A DNA stretch of 64,000 bases from Geminicoccus harenae (GTDB taxonomy: Bacteria > Pseudomonadota > Alphaproteobacteria > Geminicoccales > Geminicoccaceae). Under the pieces are notes generated by a model that saw only the letters and a program-made list of their open reading frames with translations, was not told where the DNA came from and searched no databases. Made by a program: the position numbers and the translations under genes. This document shows positions 17,657 to 27,207 of this stretch, in pieces. The DNA is taken from contig NZ_JABGCL010000007.1 of NCBI RefSeq assembly GCF_019800005.1, forward strand, positions 62,001 to 126,000, written 5' to 3'. How positions within the stretch are numbered: the stretch's first letter is position 1; each line of letters starts with the position of its first letter.

Positions 17657-19036
17657 ATGACCCTCGCCTGCTTCCTGCCGGCCGGCACACCCGCCCGCCG
17701 CATCACCCTGGTGCCCGCGGCCCGCTGGGCCGACAGCCTGGCCGATCTGGCGCCAGCCGCCGCTGCCTGGGCGGAGGCCACCGGCTTCCGGCCCCGGCCC
17801 GGTGCAATGCTGTTCGTCCCGGGTGATGGGGGCGAGCCTGCCGCCACCCTGCTGCTCCTTTCCGACCCGGCCGAGCCCGGCGACATCGCCCAGGCAGTGG
17901 GTGCCCTCCCGGAGGGAGACTGGGCGCTGGACGACCCGCAGGGCCTCCTGCCGGCCGACCGGGCAGCGCTCGGCTGGGCGCTCGCCGCCTACCGGTTCGA
18001 GCGGTTCCGCCGGTTCGATGCCGGCCTGCCCCGGCTGGTGCTGCCGGGCGGGGGTGCGGCGGAGCAGGGTGTCCGGCTGGCGGAAGCGGTCTGGACGGCG
18101 CGCGACCTGATCAACCTGCCGGCCAATGAGCTGGGCCCGGGCGAGCTGCTGGAAGCGATCGCCGCCCTGGGGCAGCGGCATGGCGCGGAGGTGCGCCGCA
18201 TCCATGGCGAGGAGCTGCTGGCCAAGGGCTTCCCGCTGGTCCATGCGGTCGGCCGGGCCGCGGCCAGGCAGCCGGGCCTGATCGACCTCACCTGGGGCGA
18301 TCCCCGCCATCCCAAGGTCACGCTGGTCGGCAAAGGCGTGTGCTTCGACACCGGCGGCCTCGACATCAAGCCGTCCTCGAACATGCTGCTCATGAAGAAG
18401 GACATGGGCGGTGCTGCGGTCCTGACCGGCCTGGCCAGCGCCATCATGGCGGGTGCGATGCCGGTACGCCTGCGGCTGATCGTGCCGGCGGTCGAGAACA
18501 GCATCTCGGGCAGCGCGTTCCGGCCGGGCGACATCCTGCGCTCGCGCAAGGGGCTCACCGTCGAGATCGGCAACACCGACGCCGAGGGCCGGCTGATCCT
18601 GGCGGATGCCCTGGCGCTGGCCGACGAGGAGGAGTGCGATCTCCTCCTGGACGCCTCGACCCTGACGGGTGCGGCGCGGGTGGCGGTCGGCCCCGACCTG
18701 CCGGCCATGTTCACGCCCGACGAGGCGCTGGCGGCCGAGCTTCTCCAGGGCGGCCTGGATGCCGGGGAACCGCTCTGGCGCCTGCCGCTGCACGCGCCCT
18801 ACCGGCGCATGATCGAGAGCAGCGTCGCTGACTTGAACAATGCCGGGCAGAGCCCGTTCGCCGGCGCCATCACCGCTGCGTTGTTCCTCCAGTCCTTCGT
18901 GACCCGCACGCAGCGCTGGGCCCATCTGGACCTGTTCGCCTGGAACCCCGAGAGCCGGCCGGGCCGGCCCAAAGGTGGCGAGGCCACCGGCCTGCAGGCC
19001 CTCCACGCCGCCATCGCCAGGCGCTACCGGCCATGA
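17657..19036 (+). CDS. M17 leucyl aminopeptidase family protein
   Basis: Second two-metal aminopeptidase of this window, 459 residues. The catalytic half (about 165-459) is well conserved: GKGVCFDTGGLDIKP, KKDMGGAAVLTGL and NTDAEGRLILADAL with all expected Asp/Glu/Lys ligands. The N-terminal half is shorter and unlike PepA at 1,042, so this is the separate PepB-like branch common in alphaproteobacteria. It probably degrades peptides in the cytosol. The stop overlaps the following thioesterase gene by four bases. Confidence 0.88.
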   Translation: MTLACFLPAGTPARRITLVPAARWADSLADLAPAAAAWAEATGFRPRPGAMLFVPGDGGEPAATLLLLSDPAEPGDIAQAVGALPEGDWALDDPQGLLPADRAALGWALAAYRFERFRRFDAGLPRLVLPGGGAAEQGVRLAEAVWTARDLINLPANELGPGELLEAIAALGQRHGAEVRRIHGEELLAKGFPLVHAVGRAAARQPGLIDLTWGDPRHPKVTLVGKGVCFDTGGLDIKPSSNMLLMKKDMGGAAVLTGLASAIMAGAMPVRLRLIVPAVENSISGSAFRPGDILRSRKGLTVEIGNTDAEGRLILADALALADEEECDLLLDASTLTGAARVAVGPDLPAMFTPDEALAAELLQGGLDAGEPLWRLPLHAPYRRMIESSVADLNNAGQSPFAGAITAALFLQSFVTRTQRWAHLDLFAWNPESRPGRPKGGEATGLQALHAAIARRYRP

Positions 19037-19479
19037 GCGAACGGCCGAGGCGGACCGGGCGCGGCGACTACCTTCGCTTCTTCCCGGTCCAGACGCGCTG
19101 GACCGACAACGACATGTACGGCCATGCCAACAACGCGCTCTATTACGAGTGGTTCGACCTGGCGGTGAACCGGCTGATGATCGAGGAAGGCGGCCTCGAC
19201 CCGACCGGCGGCCCGGTGATGGACTTCGTGGTGGAAAGCGGCTGCCGCTACCACGAGGGCGTGGGCTTTCCCGATGCGCTGGAGGTGGGCATCCGGGTCG
19301 GCCGGCTCGGCACCAGCTCGGTGCGCTGGGAATGCGCGGTGTTCCTGGCCGGTGCCGAACTGGCGGCCGCGGACGGGTTCTTCGTCCACGTCTTCGTCGA
19401 CCGCGCCACCCGCCGGCCGACCCCGATCCCGCCAGCGCTGCGCCAGATGATGGAGCCGCTGACGGGCGCTGCCATCTGA
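19033..19479 (+). CDS. Acyl-CoA thioesterase, hotdog fold (4HBT family)
   Basis: Small hotdog-fold thioesterase of 148 residues. The motif WTDNDMYGHANNALYYEWFD (about 22-41) holds the catalytic Asp region and the GHxNN turn typical of the 4-hydroxybenzoyl-CoA thioesterase family. It likely hydrolyses a short or medium acyl-CoA, but the substrate is not visible. Its start overlaps the aminopeptidase gene (ATGA), which suggests joint expression rather than a shared pathway. Confidence 0.85.
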   Translation: MSERPRRTGRGDYLRFFPVQTRWTDNDMYGHANNALYYEWFDLAVNRLMIEEGGLDPTGGPVMDFVVESGCRYHEGVGFPDALEVGIRVGRLGTSSVRWECAVFLAGAELAAADGFFVHVFVDRATRRPTPIPPALRQMMEPLTGAAI

Positions 19480-19534
19480 CTTTACCCGAAGGCGGATCCG
19501 TGCCAACCGGGCCGGGTACCGCGCGGAGATCGGG

Positions 19535-20017
19535 GTGGACACGATCCAGACCAAGCTCAGGGTCAATCTCGCCCAGCGAGAGTTCGAGGTGGCCGGCAGC
19601 GAGGCCTTCGTGCGCGAATATACCGAGCGGATCGAGCTCTTGCTGGAGCGGCTGGCCAATGGCGCCGGGCCCGTGCTCGCCGCCGCCGCCGAGCCGGCAC
19701 CGGCGCGCGAGGCCGACACCGAGCTCGGCGAGTTCGGCGCCTTCATCCAGCGCCTGCCCGGCACGGCCACGGAAGTCGATACCATGCTGGCCGCGGGCTA
19801 TTACAGCCAGGTCAATTCCGCGGACGACACGTTCGCAACCGCCGAAGCCAACAAGCGTTTGCTGGAGCAGGGCATCAAGCTCGGCAACCCGTCGCAGTGC
19901 GTGCGCCAGTCGCTGGTCGCCAAGCGGGTCTTCCTGGTCGCGCGCGGCCGCTTCCGCGTCTCGCAGCACGGCCGCGCTCATCTGCGCCAGTTCCTGGGCT
20001 CGCTCGTCCCGGACTGA
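19535..20017 (+). CDS. Uncharacterised protein with a likely winged-helix C-terminus
   Basis: I do not recognise this 160-residue protein. The N-terminal part (TKLRVNLAQREFEVAGSEAF) looks like two beta-strands followed by a helix (FVREYTERIELLLERL). A short Ala/Pro linker follows. The C-terminal ~65 residues look like a small winged helix: a helix with ATAEANKRLLEQGIKLGNPS, a recognition-like helix CVRQSLVAKRVFLV and a wing ARGRFRVSQHG. The start GTG at 19,535 is fixed by GGAG six bases upstream. Its usual codon use argues for a resident gene. It could bind DNA, but there is no direct evidence. Confidence 0.65.
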   Translation: MDTIQTKLRVNLAQREFEVAGSEAFVREYTERIELLLERLANGAGPVLAAAAEPAPAREADTELGEFGAFIQRLPGTATEVDTMLAAGYYSQVNSADDTFATAEANKRLLEQGIKLGNPSQCVRQSLVAKRVFLVARGRFRVSQHGRAHLRQFLGSLVPD

Positions 20018-20035
20018 CGCGCCGGAGGTCGTGTC

Positions 20036-20653
20036 GTGGAGCAGTTCATCAAGCGGCTGTCGCTCTGCACCCTGCTCCTCCTGTGGCTCCTGCCGGGCTC
20101 GGCCCAGGCGGCGATCTGCCCGGCCATCCCGATCCCCGAGGAGCTGGGCCTGACCTGCACCGACCGGCCGGGTGACGCGTTCACCCCGCCCTCGGCCAGC
20201 ATCGCGCCCGAAGCCTCCTTGTTCAGCGCGTTCACCGGCCTGACCATCCGCCGCCTGCCCGCGGACGAGGACACGAGCGACCGGGCGGCTTGGCTGCAGC
20301 GTCAGGTGACGGTCGACCTGAGTGGCCTGGGCAGCTTCTTCACGGGTCTCGCCGACGATCCCGACCTGCCCGGGCAGGACGGCGATCTCGCACGCCGGCT
20401 GGAGGACACCGGCTCGACCATCGCCTCGCTCGGCGCCCTGCCGCTCAGCGGCTGCGGCGAGCCGGAACTCGGCCCCGAGCGCTCCGACCTGGAATGCCAC
20501 TGGGACAGCAGCGGCTTCGGGCTGGCCATGCAGGTCCGGCTGGTGGTGCATGGCGAGGAGCGCTACGCGCTGCGCGCCTGGAGCATGAACGACCGGCGCT
20601 TCCTCCAGCTCCAGGCGCTGGCCAACGGCTTCGACCCGGCCAAGGTCACCTGA
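20036..20653 (+). CDS. Uncharacterised secreted protein
   Basis: A 205-residue protein with a clear signal peptide: MEQFIKRLSLCTLLLLWLLP, cleavage expected after AQA near residue 25. The mature part is acidic, with four Cys (two near the start, two near residues 142 and 156) that could make disulfides in the periplasm. No domain is recognised. The GTG start follows GGAGG by seven bases. It lies 18 bases after the preceding unknown gene, so the two are probably co-transcribed. Confidence 0.65.
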   Translation: MEQFIKRLSLCTLLLLWLLPGSAQAAICPAIPIPEELGLTCTDRPGDAFTPPSASIAPEASLFSAFTGLTIRRLPADEDTSDRAAWLQRQVTVDLSGLGSFFTGLADDPDLPGQDGDLARRLEDTGSTIASLGALPLSGCGEPELGPERSDLECHWDSSGFGLAMQVRLVVHGEERYALRAWSMNDRRFLQLQALANGFDPAKVT

Positions 20654-20668
20654 GGCCTGGGCGCGCCC

Positions 20669-21820
20669 CTAGCGGAGCGGGAACTCCAGCACGAGCCGCG
20701 TGCCGGCCGCTGATTCCCAGCCTGGCTTGGCGCCGACCTGGCTGCTGAGTGCCTGGATGAGCTGCAGGCCCAGCCCGCCGGAAGCGGGCGATGCCGGCAG
20801 GCTCATGCCGGGCCCGTCGTCCCACAGCTCCAGTCGGGCGCGCCCGTTCTCCGGCTGCGCCAGCGCCAGCCCGGCCTGGCTGCCGCCTGCGGTGAAGGCA
20901 TGCTGGAAGCTGTTGGACAGGAACTCGCTCACGATCAGGCCGATGGGCAGCGCCTTCTCGCGCGCCACCTCCAGCTCGGCCAGCTCCTCCGCCACCACGG
21001 TCCCGCCCGCCGCGTCGCGCCGGGAGTCGACCATCACCCGGACCAGGTCGCGCAGGAACGGCCGCAGCTCGACCATCCCGGCGGAACCGGACCGCACCTG
21101 GTCCTGGATCAGGTAGAGCGGCCGCAGCCGGTCGCGCATCCGGGCGATCGCACGGCGCACCTGCTCGTCCGGTTCGCGCCGGCTCTGCAGGCTGATCAGG
21201 CTGTCGATGGTCTGCAGGCTGTTCTTGAAGCGGTGCTGCAGGTCGCGCCCCAGCGCCTCGGCGGCATCCTGCGCCACGACGCGCTCGGCCAGCAGTTCTT
21301 CGTGCCTCACGCTCAGCCGGCGCAGCTCCAGGAGGGACGCCACCTGCCGGCCGAGCCGGCCCAGCATGTCCCGCTGCGCATCCCCGAGCCGGCGGGGCTG
21401 GTGGTCCATGACGCAGAGCGTGCCGAGCGGGATCCCGTCGGCATTGCGCAGCGACACCCCGGCATAGAAGCGCACCCGCGGCCCGCCGGTGACCAGCGCA
21501 TTGCCGGCAAAGCGCGGGTCGGCGGCGAGATCCTCCACCACCAGCGGCTCTGCCGAACGGATCGTATGGCTGCAGATGGCACCATCCAGCGGCACCGCGT
21601 CCGCCGCCATGCCGAGCGCCGACTTGAACCACAGCCGGTCCAGGTCGATCAGCCCCACCAGCCCGATCGGCACCTGGCAGACATGGCAGGCCAGGGCCGT
21701 CAGGTCGTCGAAGCCGGCTTCCGGCGGCGTGTCGAGGATGCGGTAGGACCGCAACAACGCCAGCCGCTCGGGTTCCTCGCCGACGAGGCCTTGCCCAGCC
21801 GGGGGGTCGGATATGCTCAT
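20669..21820 (-). CDS. Sensor histidine kinase, GAF + HisKA_2 type
   Basis: Soluble kinase of 383 residues without membrane helices. A GAF domain spans about 20-165 (ERLALLRSYRILDTPPEAGF is a typical beginning for such GAF kinases). The HisKA_2-type box with the phosphorylated His is LQHRFKNSLQTIDSLISLQ (about 195-213). The ATPase domain shows the N-box IVSEFLSNSFQHAF, DGPGM and GGLGLQLI. This class often works in alphaproteobacterial stress or light signalling with single-domain regulators. No response regulator lies next to it, so its partner is elsewhere. The signal is unknown. Confidence 0.85.
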   Translation of the reverse strand: MSISDPPAGQGLVGEEPERLALLRSYRILDTPPEAGFDDLTALACHVCQVPIGLVGLIDLDRLWFKSALGMAADAVPLDGAICSHTIRSAEPLVVEDLAADPRFAGNALVTGGPRVRFYAGVSLRNADGIPLGTLCVMDHQPRRLGDAQRDMLGRLGRQVASLLELRRLSVRHEELLAERVVAQDAAEALGRDLQHRFKNSLQTIDSLISLQSRREPDEQVRRAIARMRDRLRPLYLIQDQVRSGSAGMVELRPFLRDLVRVMVDSRRDAAGGTVVAEELAELEVAREKALPIGLIVSEFLSNSFQHAFTAGGSQAGLALAQPENGRARLELWDDGPGMSLPASPASGGLGLQLIQALSSQVGAKPGWESAAGTRLVLEFPLR

Positions 21821-21885
21821 GGAAGCATCCTAGCGGCCCAGGAGAGAAACAGCCATGGCCGATGGCGCCCGGCATTCCGGCCGGA

Positions 21886-22092
21886 TCAGCGGTCGTCCTG
21901 GGGCCGTTCCGGCAGGGGCTGCCCGTCCCCATCCGGTTCCTCGGCCTCCACCGCCGGGATCGCGTAGCGCCCGTCCGCCCAGGCCAGGAAGTCGCGGTCG
22001 CGGCAGGCGCGCGAGCAGAACGGCCGGAACCGCTGCTCGCGGGGGTTGCCGCAGATCGGGCAGCGCGGGGTCGCGGCTGGCGTATCGCTCAT
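21886..22092 (-). CDS. yacG: DNA gyrase inhibitor YacG (zinc-ribbon)
   Basis: Small zinc protein of 68 residues. Zinc ligands are CPIC near residue 11 and CSRAC near 26. YacG of E. coli binds GyrB and blocks DNA binding. The C-terminal third is acidic and Pro-rich. The start overlaps the rng stop by four bases (ATGA), the standard arrangement in this class. Confidence 0.9.
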   Translation of the reverse strand: MSDTPAATPRCPICGNPREQRFRPFCSRACRDRDFLAWADGRYAIPAVEAEEPDGDGQPLPERPQDDR

Positions 22093-23465
22093 CCCAGCTC
22101 GAAGCCTCCCGAGGCCAGCCGGTCATCCGCGGTCACGGCACCGGCAAAGCCCGCTGCCGCCAGTGCGCGGGCTGGAGCGGCTTCGGCCAGGTAGCGGGCG
22201 AGGTCGCGGGCGGCCCTGAGCGTGGCGGGCGGCTGCGCCGAGCAGCGCAGCGCCTTGACCAGCCGCTCGGTGCTGGCGCGCAAGGAGGGCGCCGTGCCCT
22301 CGCCCCGGCATTTGGGGCAGTCGCGCAGCAGCAGTTCGGCCAGGGCGATGCCGCGCCGCGGCCGGCCGATCTCGACCAGGCCCTGGGGCGACACGTCATG
22401 GACATGCCCCGCCACCGGATCGGCGGCCAGCGCCTTCTTGAGGGTCTCGACCACGCGGAACCGCTCGTTCTTGCTCACGAGGTCGATGAAGTCGACGACG
22501 ATGATCCCGCCGATATTGCGCAGGCGGAGCTGCCGGGCGATCTCCCTGGCCGCGGCGAGATTGACCCGGAAGGACGGCTGGCCGCCACTGTCCACGTCGA
22601 TCGCGGTGAGTGCCCGGGTCCGCTCGATCCAGAGCCGCCCGCCCTCGGGCAGAGGCACCTCGCGCTGCAGCGCCGCCTCGATCAGCTCGGCAACGCCGGT
22701 CACCTCGAACGCGTCGCCGCCGACCAGCTCGACCAGCGGCCCTTCGTTCGCGCGGAAATGCGTGTCACGAAACGCCCGGATGCGCGCGGCCAGCGCCGGG
22801 TCGGCCACGGTGATCGCATCCACCGGGTTGCCCAGGATGGTGCGTAACAGCCGCTCCACCGTGTCGTCGACATCGAGCGGGCCGGTCTTCAGCTTGGCCC
22901 GGTCCAGGCTGTCGTGCCAGCGGCGGCGCAGCGCCTCCTGCTCGGCCAGCAGCACCTCGTCCGGCTGGTCCTGGGCACCTCTGCGCAGCAGCACGCCGCC
23001 CTTGGGGAACAGGGCCTGGCCGCGCTCCTTGAGCAGCGCCTGCTGGCGCTTGCCCAGGTTGCCCGACACTTCCACCGCCTGCGAGGACGGCCGCAGCACT
23101 AGGTGCAGCCCGATCAGGCGCACGTCGCAGGTGACCCTGGGCCCCTTCTCGTCGACCGCCTCGCGCAGCCCCATGACCACGATGCGCTGGCCCTCGGCGA
23201 CGATCCGCTCGATCGGCATGCGTGGGTCAGCACCCGGCAGGTGCCGGGCGTCCTTGACGTTCAGGAAGGCGTTGTGGCCCAGGCCGATGTCCAGGAAGGC
23301 GGCCCCGATCTTGGGCTCGACCCGCACGACCCGGGCCGCGAACAGCCGGTCCGTCACCCGGCCCTCGTCATGGTCGAGGTCGACCACCTCGACGAGATCG
23401 CCATCCTCCAGCCGGGCGGCGCGCAGGCCGAACCCGGTATCCTCGATCACCAGACCGCTGCTCAT
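22089..23465 (-). CDS. rng: Ribonuclease E/G family endoribonuclease
   Basis: Endoribonuclease for rRNA/mRNA processing. The 458 residues hold an S1 domain (about 30-110), an RNase-H-like catalytic part with the acidic residues in [10 protein letters not shown] and VVDFIDL, and the zinc-link DCPKCRGEG near 370. There is no long disordered scaffold, so it resembles RNase G or a short RNase E and would not build a large degradosome. The start ATG at 23,463-23,465 overlaps the maf stop. Confidence 0.93.
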   Translation of the reverse strand: MSSGLVIEDTGFGLRAARLEDGDLVEVVDLDHDEGRVTDRLFAARVVRVEPKIGAAFLDIGLGHNAFLNVKDARHLPGADPRMPIERIVAEGQRIVVMGLREAVDEKGPRVTCDVRLIGLHLVLRPSSQAVEVSGNLGKRQQALLKERGQALFPKGGVLLRRGAQDQPDEVLLAEQEALRRRWHDSLDRAKLKTGPLDVDDTVERLLRTILGNPVDAITVADPALAARIRAFRDTHFRANEGPLVELVGGDAFEVTGVAELIEAALQREVPLPEGGRLWIERTRALTAIDVDSGGQPSFRVNLAAAREIARQLRLRNIGGIIVVDFIDLVSKNERFRVVETLKKALAADPVAGHVHDVSPQGLVEIGRPRRGIALAELLLRDCPKCRGEGTAPSLRASTERLVKALRCSAQPPATLRAARDLARYLAEAAPARALAAAGFAGAVTADDRLASGGFELG

Positions 23466-24064
23466 GTCCTCTTCCAGCCAAGGCCTTCCAGCAGGCCCAG
23501 CGTCTCGCACAGCGGCAGCCCCACCACGTTGGAGTAGCTGCCCTGGATCGCCGGCACGAACGCCTCGGCCCGGCCCTGGATCGCATAGCCCCCGGCCTTG
23601 CCGTGCCACTCGCCCGACGCGAGATAGGTATCCCGCTCCGCCGTGCTCAGCCGCTTGAAGCGCACCACCGTCTCGACCAGCCGCTCCACCAGCCGGCGCT
23701 CCGGGGTCGCGACCACCACCGCGGTCATGACTCGGTGACGCCGCCCCGACAGGAGCTCCAGGCAGGCAGCGGCGGTGGGCTCGTCCAGCGCCTTGGGCAG
23801 GATGCGGCGGCCGCAGGCCACCACCGTATCGGCGGCCAGCACGAAGGCGCCGGCCGCCAGCGCCTGCGCGGCACCGGCCGCTGCCTTGGCCCTGGCCACC
23901 CGCACTGCATAGGCACGCGGCAGCTCGCCCCGCTGTGCCGTCTCGTCGACATCCGGTCCCACCACCCAGCTGGGCTCGATGCCGCAGCGGCGCAGCAGGT
24001 CGAGCCGGCGCGGCGACGCCGACGCCAGCCCCAGGGGCACGCGCTCCCCGCTAGTGGGGCTCAC
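23462..24064 (-). CDS. maf: Maf-like nucleotide pyrophosphatase
   Basis: Maf/HAM1-superfamily pyrophosphatase that removes non-canonical or excess nucleotides. The 200 residues have [12 protein letters not shown] (about 13-24), the catalytic ADTVV motif and [10 protein letters not shown]. The start is GTG at 24,062-24,064, overlapping the infA stop (GTGA). It is part of the chain infA-maf-rng-yacG. Confidence 0.94.
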   Translation of the reverse strand: MSPTSGERVPLGLASASPRRLDLLRRCGIEPSWVVGPDVDETAQRGELPRAYAVRVARAKAAAGAAQALAAGAFVLAADTVVACGRRILPKALDEPTAAACLELLSGRRHRVMTAVVVATPERRLVERLVETVVRFKRLSTAERDTYLASGEWHGKAGGYAIQGRAEAFVPAIQGSYSNVVGLPLCETLGLLEGLGWKRT

Positions 24065-24279
24065 TTGAACCGGTAGGTGATGCGTCCCCGGCTGAGGTCG
24101 TAGGGCGTCATCTCGACCGTGACCTTGTCGCCGGTCAGCACGCGGATCCGGTTCTTGCGCATGCGGCCCGAGGTATGGGCCAGCACTTCGTGATCGTTCT
24201 CGAGCTTGACCCGGAACATCGCGTTGGGCAGCACTTCAGCGATCACGCCACCAAACTCGATCAGATCTTCCTTCGCCAT
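24061..24279 (-). CDS. infA: Translation initiation factor IF-1
   Basis: Binds the ribosomal A site during initiation. The 72 residues form a single OB fold: [20 protein letters not shown] at the start and [13 protein letters not shown] at the end, both canonical. The ATG at 24,277-24,279 has GGAG five bases upstream. The 172-base gap before the phosphatase gene probably holds its own promoter. Confidence 0.98.
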   Translation of the reverse strand: MAKEDLIEFGGVIAEVLPNAMFRVKLENDHEVLAHTSGRMRKNRIRVLTGDKVTVEMTPYDLSRGRITYRFK

Positions 24280-24451
24280 TGACACTCCATTGGCAGTCCA
24301 CGGCGCGTGGCTTGGCGCCGCGGCCTTACTTGGTCGTCGTTCTACCGATATATGGCGCATCCTTGCGCGAGCGCCATGCTGCCCTGGCTTCTGCGCGCTG
24401 CTTTTCTGCGGGTCAAGCGCACAGGAGGCACAGCGGCCGCCCCGGCGGCGC

Positions 24452-24910
24452 TCACGACCCGGGCGGACGGACAGCGGCGAAGCGGCGGCGGATGCGCCGC
24501 ATCAGGTCGTCGCGCAGGCTGCGATAGGCGTCCAGCCGCACCTCGCGGCTCGCCTCGACCAGGGAAGGATCGGGCATGTGCCAGAACTCGATCGCGACGT
24601 CCATCGTCCGGGTCAGCTCGACCGCGCTGTGCTGGGCCTCGGGCGAGAGCGAGATGACCAGGTCGAAGAAGTCATCCTCCAGGTCGTCGAAGCCCTTGGG
24701 GGCGTGGCGGGATAGGTCGATGCCGATCTCGTCCATCACGGCGATCGCGAACGGGTCCATCCCCAGCGGCCGCACCCCGCAACTGTCGACATAGACCTTG
24801 TGGCCGGCCAGGTACTTCAGGATCCCCTCGGCCATGGGCGAGCGGATCGCGTTATGCGTGCAGGCGAACAGCACGCTGCCGGGTACCTCGCCTGGAACCG
24901 CACCCTCCAT
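24452..24910 (-). CDS. Low-molecular-weight phosphatase family protein
   Basis: Protein of 152 residues of the LMW protein-tyrosine phosphatase/arsenate reductase fold. The P-loop is CTHNAIRS (CX5RS, about 16-23) and the general acid is in MPDPS near residue 113. Whether it acts on phosphotyrosine, arsenate or something else is unclear. Genes of this type between UPF0262 and infA are common in alphaproteobacteria, so it belongs to the conserved block. Confidence 0.85.
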   Translation of the reverse strand: MEGAVPGEVPGSVLFACTHNAIRSPMAEGILKYLAGHKVYVDSCGVRPLGMDPFAIAVMDEIGIDLSRHAPKGFDDLEDDFFDLVISLSPEAQHSAVELTRTMDVAIEFWHMPDPSLVEASREVRLDAYRSLRDDLMRRIRRRFAAVRPPGS

Positions 24911-25395
24911 CAGCGCCGCAACGACAGGACGCAGACCAGGGTGAACAGCCGCCGCGCCGTCTGGGTATCGACGTCGGCCTTCTCCACCAGCGCTTCCCGC
25001 AGCAGTTCCGCCCCCTCGTTGTGCAGGCCGCGCCTGGCCATGTCGATCGATTCGATCCGGGACGGCGGGGCGCCCCGGATGGCCTGGAAGTAGCTGTCGC
25101 AGATGATGAAATAGTCCTTGATCACCCGGCGCAGCGGCCGCACCGCCAGGATCAGCTCGCGCTGCGTGCGGCTGTCCCGCTGGACCACGTCCATCACCAG
25201 ATTATTGTCGCGCAAGGACAGCGCCACCTCGTAGGGTCCCGGAAACCCGTCCTTCAACTGGAAGGAATTGTCCTCCAGCAGGTCGAAGATCGCGACATTG
25301 CGCTCGTGCTGCACCTCCGGCGTCCAGCGCACCACGCTTCCCTGGTCGAGTTCGATCGCGACGATCCGGTCGGGGCCGTCGGATCGCCTGGTCAC
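24910..25395 (-). CDS. UPF0262 family protein
   Basis: Conserved alphaproteobacterial protein of unknown role, 161 residues. The family features ATP-independent small alpha/beta sequence with DGFPGPYEVALSLRDNNLVM and the C-terminal IDMARRGLHNEGAELL. The start GTG at 25,393-25,395 overlaps the hisD stop; the stop overlaps the start of the phosphatase gene. Its invariant place after hisD is the strongest evidence for the family. Confidence 0.88.
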   Translation of the reverse strand: MTRRSDGPDRIVAIELDQGSVVRWTPEVQHERNVAIFDLLEDNSFQLKDGFPGPYEVALSLRDNNLVMDVVQRDSRTQRELILAVRPLRRVIKDYFIICDSYFQAIRGAPPSRIESIDMARRGLHNEGAELLREALVEKADVDTQTARRLFTLVCVLSLRR

Positions 25396-26681
25396 CTCGC
25401 CCCCCGCAGCCGGATCGCGTTGGCGTGCCCGTCCAGCCCCTCCGCCTCGGCCAGGATCCGGGCGGCGTCGGCCAGTTGCCGGAAGCCCGGCTCGCCGCAG
25501 CCCAGCAGGGTGGTGCGCTTCATGAAGTCGTAGACCGACAGGCCGGACGAGAACCGGGCGCTGCGCGACGTGGGCAGCACATGGTTGGGCCCGCCGACAT
25601 AGTCGCCGATCACTTCCGGCGTCCACGTACCCAGGAAGATCGCCCCGGCATGGCGCACCCTGGCCGCCAGCGCATCCGGGTCCTCGACCATCAGCTCCAG
25701 ATGCTCCGGCGCCAGCCGGTCGACCAGCGGCACCGCCTCGTCCAGCCCGCCCACCAGGATCACCACGCCCAGATCGGCCAGGCTCCGTGCCGCGATCTCG
25801 CGCCTAGGGGCCGATTGAAGCTGCCGCTCGACCTCGACCGGGACCCGGCGCGCCAGGTCCGGGTCGTCGGTGATCAGGATGCTCTGCGCCAGCACGTCGT
25901 GCTCGGCCTGGGCGATCAGGTCGGCCGCGACCAGGTCGGCGCCGGCACTGCGGTCGGCCACGATCACCACCTCGCTGGGGCCGGCGATCATGTCGATCCC
26001 GACCACGCCGAACACCTGGCGCTTGGCTTCCGCCACATAGGCATTGCCCGGGCCGGTGATCTTGTCGACCGGGCGGATCGTGGCGGTGCCGAACGCCAGC
26101 GCCGCGATCGCCTGCGCGCCGCCGATCCGGTAGATCTCGTCCACCCCGGCCAGCCGGCAGGCGGCCAGCACCAGCGGATTGCTCTGCCCATCCGGTGTCG
26201 GGGCGGCCACCACCAGCCGCCGGCAGCCTGCCACCCTGGCCGGGATCGCGTTCATCAGCACGGAGGACGGATAGGCGGCCGTGCCGCCCGGCACGTAGAG
26301 GCCCACCGCATCGATCGCCGTCCAGCGCTGGCCCAGCCGGACGCCGGCCTCGTCGGTCCAGTCGAGCGGCTTCGGCTTCTGGCGGGAATGGAAGGCCTCG
26401 ATCCGTGCCGCCGCGACCTCCAGAGCCTGCAACTGCTTAGGTGGGCAGGCGGCCCAGGCCCGCTCCAGCTCGCTCGGCTCGACCCGCAGGCCGATCTCGC
26501 CCGGGTCGAACCGGTCGAACCGCCGGGTCAGCTCCAGCAGCGCCGCATCGCCGCGGCGGCGCACGTCCTGGATGATCGCCTGGACGGCAGCGCCGACATC
26601 GCCCGCCTCGTCGTGACGGCGTTCGGCCAGAGCGGCGAAGCTGGCGGGAAAGTCGGCTGCCCGCGAATCAAGAAAGCGCAA
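25392..26681 (-). CDS. hisD: Histidinol dehydrogenase
   Basis: Last enzyme of histidine synthesis; oxidises L-histidinol to histidine with two NAD. The 429 residues have the family signature region around AGPSEVVIVAD, the metal/catalytic stretch IAQAEHDVLAQ and HVLPTSRSARF. The start is a TTG at 26,679-26,681 giving MRFLDSRAADFPASF, which aligns with the usual N-terminus. Other his genes are not in the window, as is common for hisD in this class. Confidence 0.96.
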   Translation of the reverse strand: MRFLDSRAADFPASFAALAERRHDEAGDVGAAVQAIIQDVRRRGDAALLELTRRFDRFDPGEIGLRVEPSELERAWAACPPKQLQALEVAAARIEAFHSRQKPKPLDWTDEAGVRLGQRWTAIDAVGLYVPGGTAAYPSSVLMNAIPARVAGCRRLVVAAPTPDGQSNPLVLAACRLAGVDEIYRIGGAQAIAALAFGTATIRPVDKITGPGNAYVAEAKRQVFGVVGIDMIAGPSEVVIVADRSAGADLVAADLIAQAEHDVLAQSILITDDPDLARRVPVEVERQLQSAPRREIAARSLADLGVVILVGGLDEAVPLVDRLAPEHLELMVEDPDALAARVRHAGAIFLGTWTPEVIGDYVGGPNHVLPTSRSARFSSGLSVYDFMKRTTLLGCGEPGFRQLADAARILAEAEGLDGHANAIRLRGAR

Positions 26682-26741
26682 GCGATGGAACTCCGGATCG
26701 GCCAGCCGGGGCCCGGCGACCAGGACCCCCTGCCGGCTAGT

Positions 26742-27194
26742 CTAGGCGGCGTTGAAATGATCGCAGGGGCTGATCTGGCACGGTACCGGATCGCTGAAGT
26801 CGTCGAGCTTGGCGCGGACCGCCGGCACCTGGAGGCGGATCGTGCCCTGGCCCGCGAACACGAGGTCCACGAACAGGTCGGTGCCCGGGGCGGGCTCGGT
26901 GGCGATGGTCAGAAGGTTGAGCTCCGCCAGGCGCGCCGTCTCGTCGATGCCGCGGTAGCGCACCTTGGTCACCTCATCGACCACAAAGGCGGACGAGCAC
27001 TCGGTCAGGCCCTCGCAGCGGGTGGTGTCGCGGTACTGCTCGCGGCGGTAGCGGATGAAGGCGATCATGAAGCGCCTGGCCCCCGGATCGTAGGCCATCT
27101 CGGCCACGCAGGTGCGCGCGTCCTGGAGGAACGCCGCGATCACCGCCAGATCCTCGACATCCGTCGCCTGCAGGCGCACGCGTTTCTCGGCCAA
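26742..27194 (-). CDS. DUF2948 family protein
   Basis: Conserved protein of 150 residues found between murA and hisD in many alphaproteobacteria; function unknown. It begins LAEKRVRLQATDVEDLAVIA and contains FMIAFIRYRRE, both typical of the family. The start TTG at 27,192-27,194 is supported by the strong site GGAGGG six bases before it. It is 13 bases after the murA stop and clearly in that operon. Confidence 0.85.
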   Translation of the reverse strand: MAEKRVRLQATDVEDLAVIAAFLQDARTCVAEMAYDPGARRFMIAFIRYRREQYRDTTRCEGLTECSSAFVVDEVTKVRYRGIDETARLAELNLLTIATEPAPGTDLFVDLVFAGQGTIRLQVPAVRAKLDDFSDPVPCQISPCDHFNAA

Positions 27195-27207
27195 GTCTCG
27201 CCCTCCG

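Noticed and set aside
16925..20551. Very long minus-strand frame (over 1,200 codons) across phaR to the secreted protein
   Set aside because: An artefact of high GC; four to five genes with clear domains lie on the plus strand.
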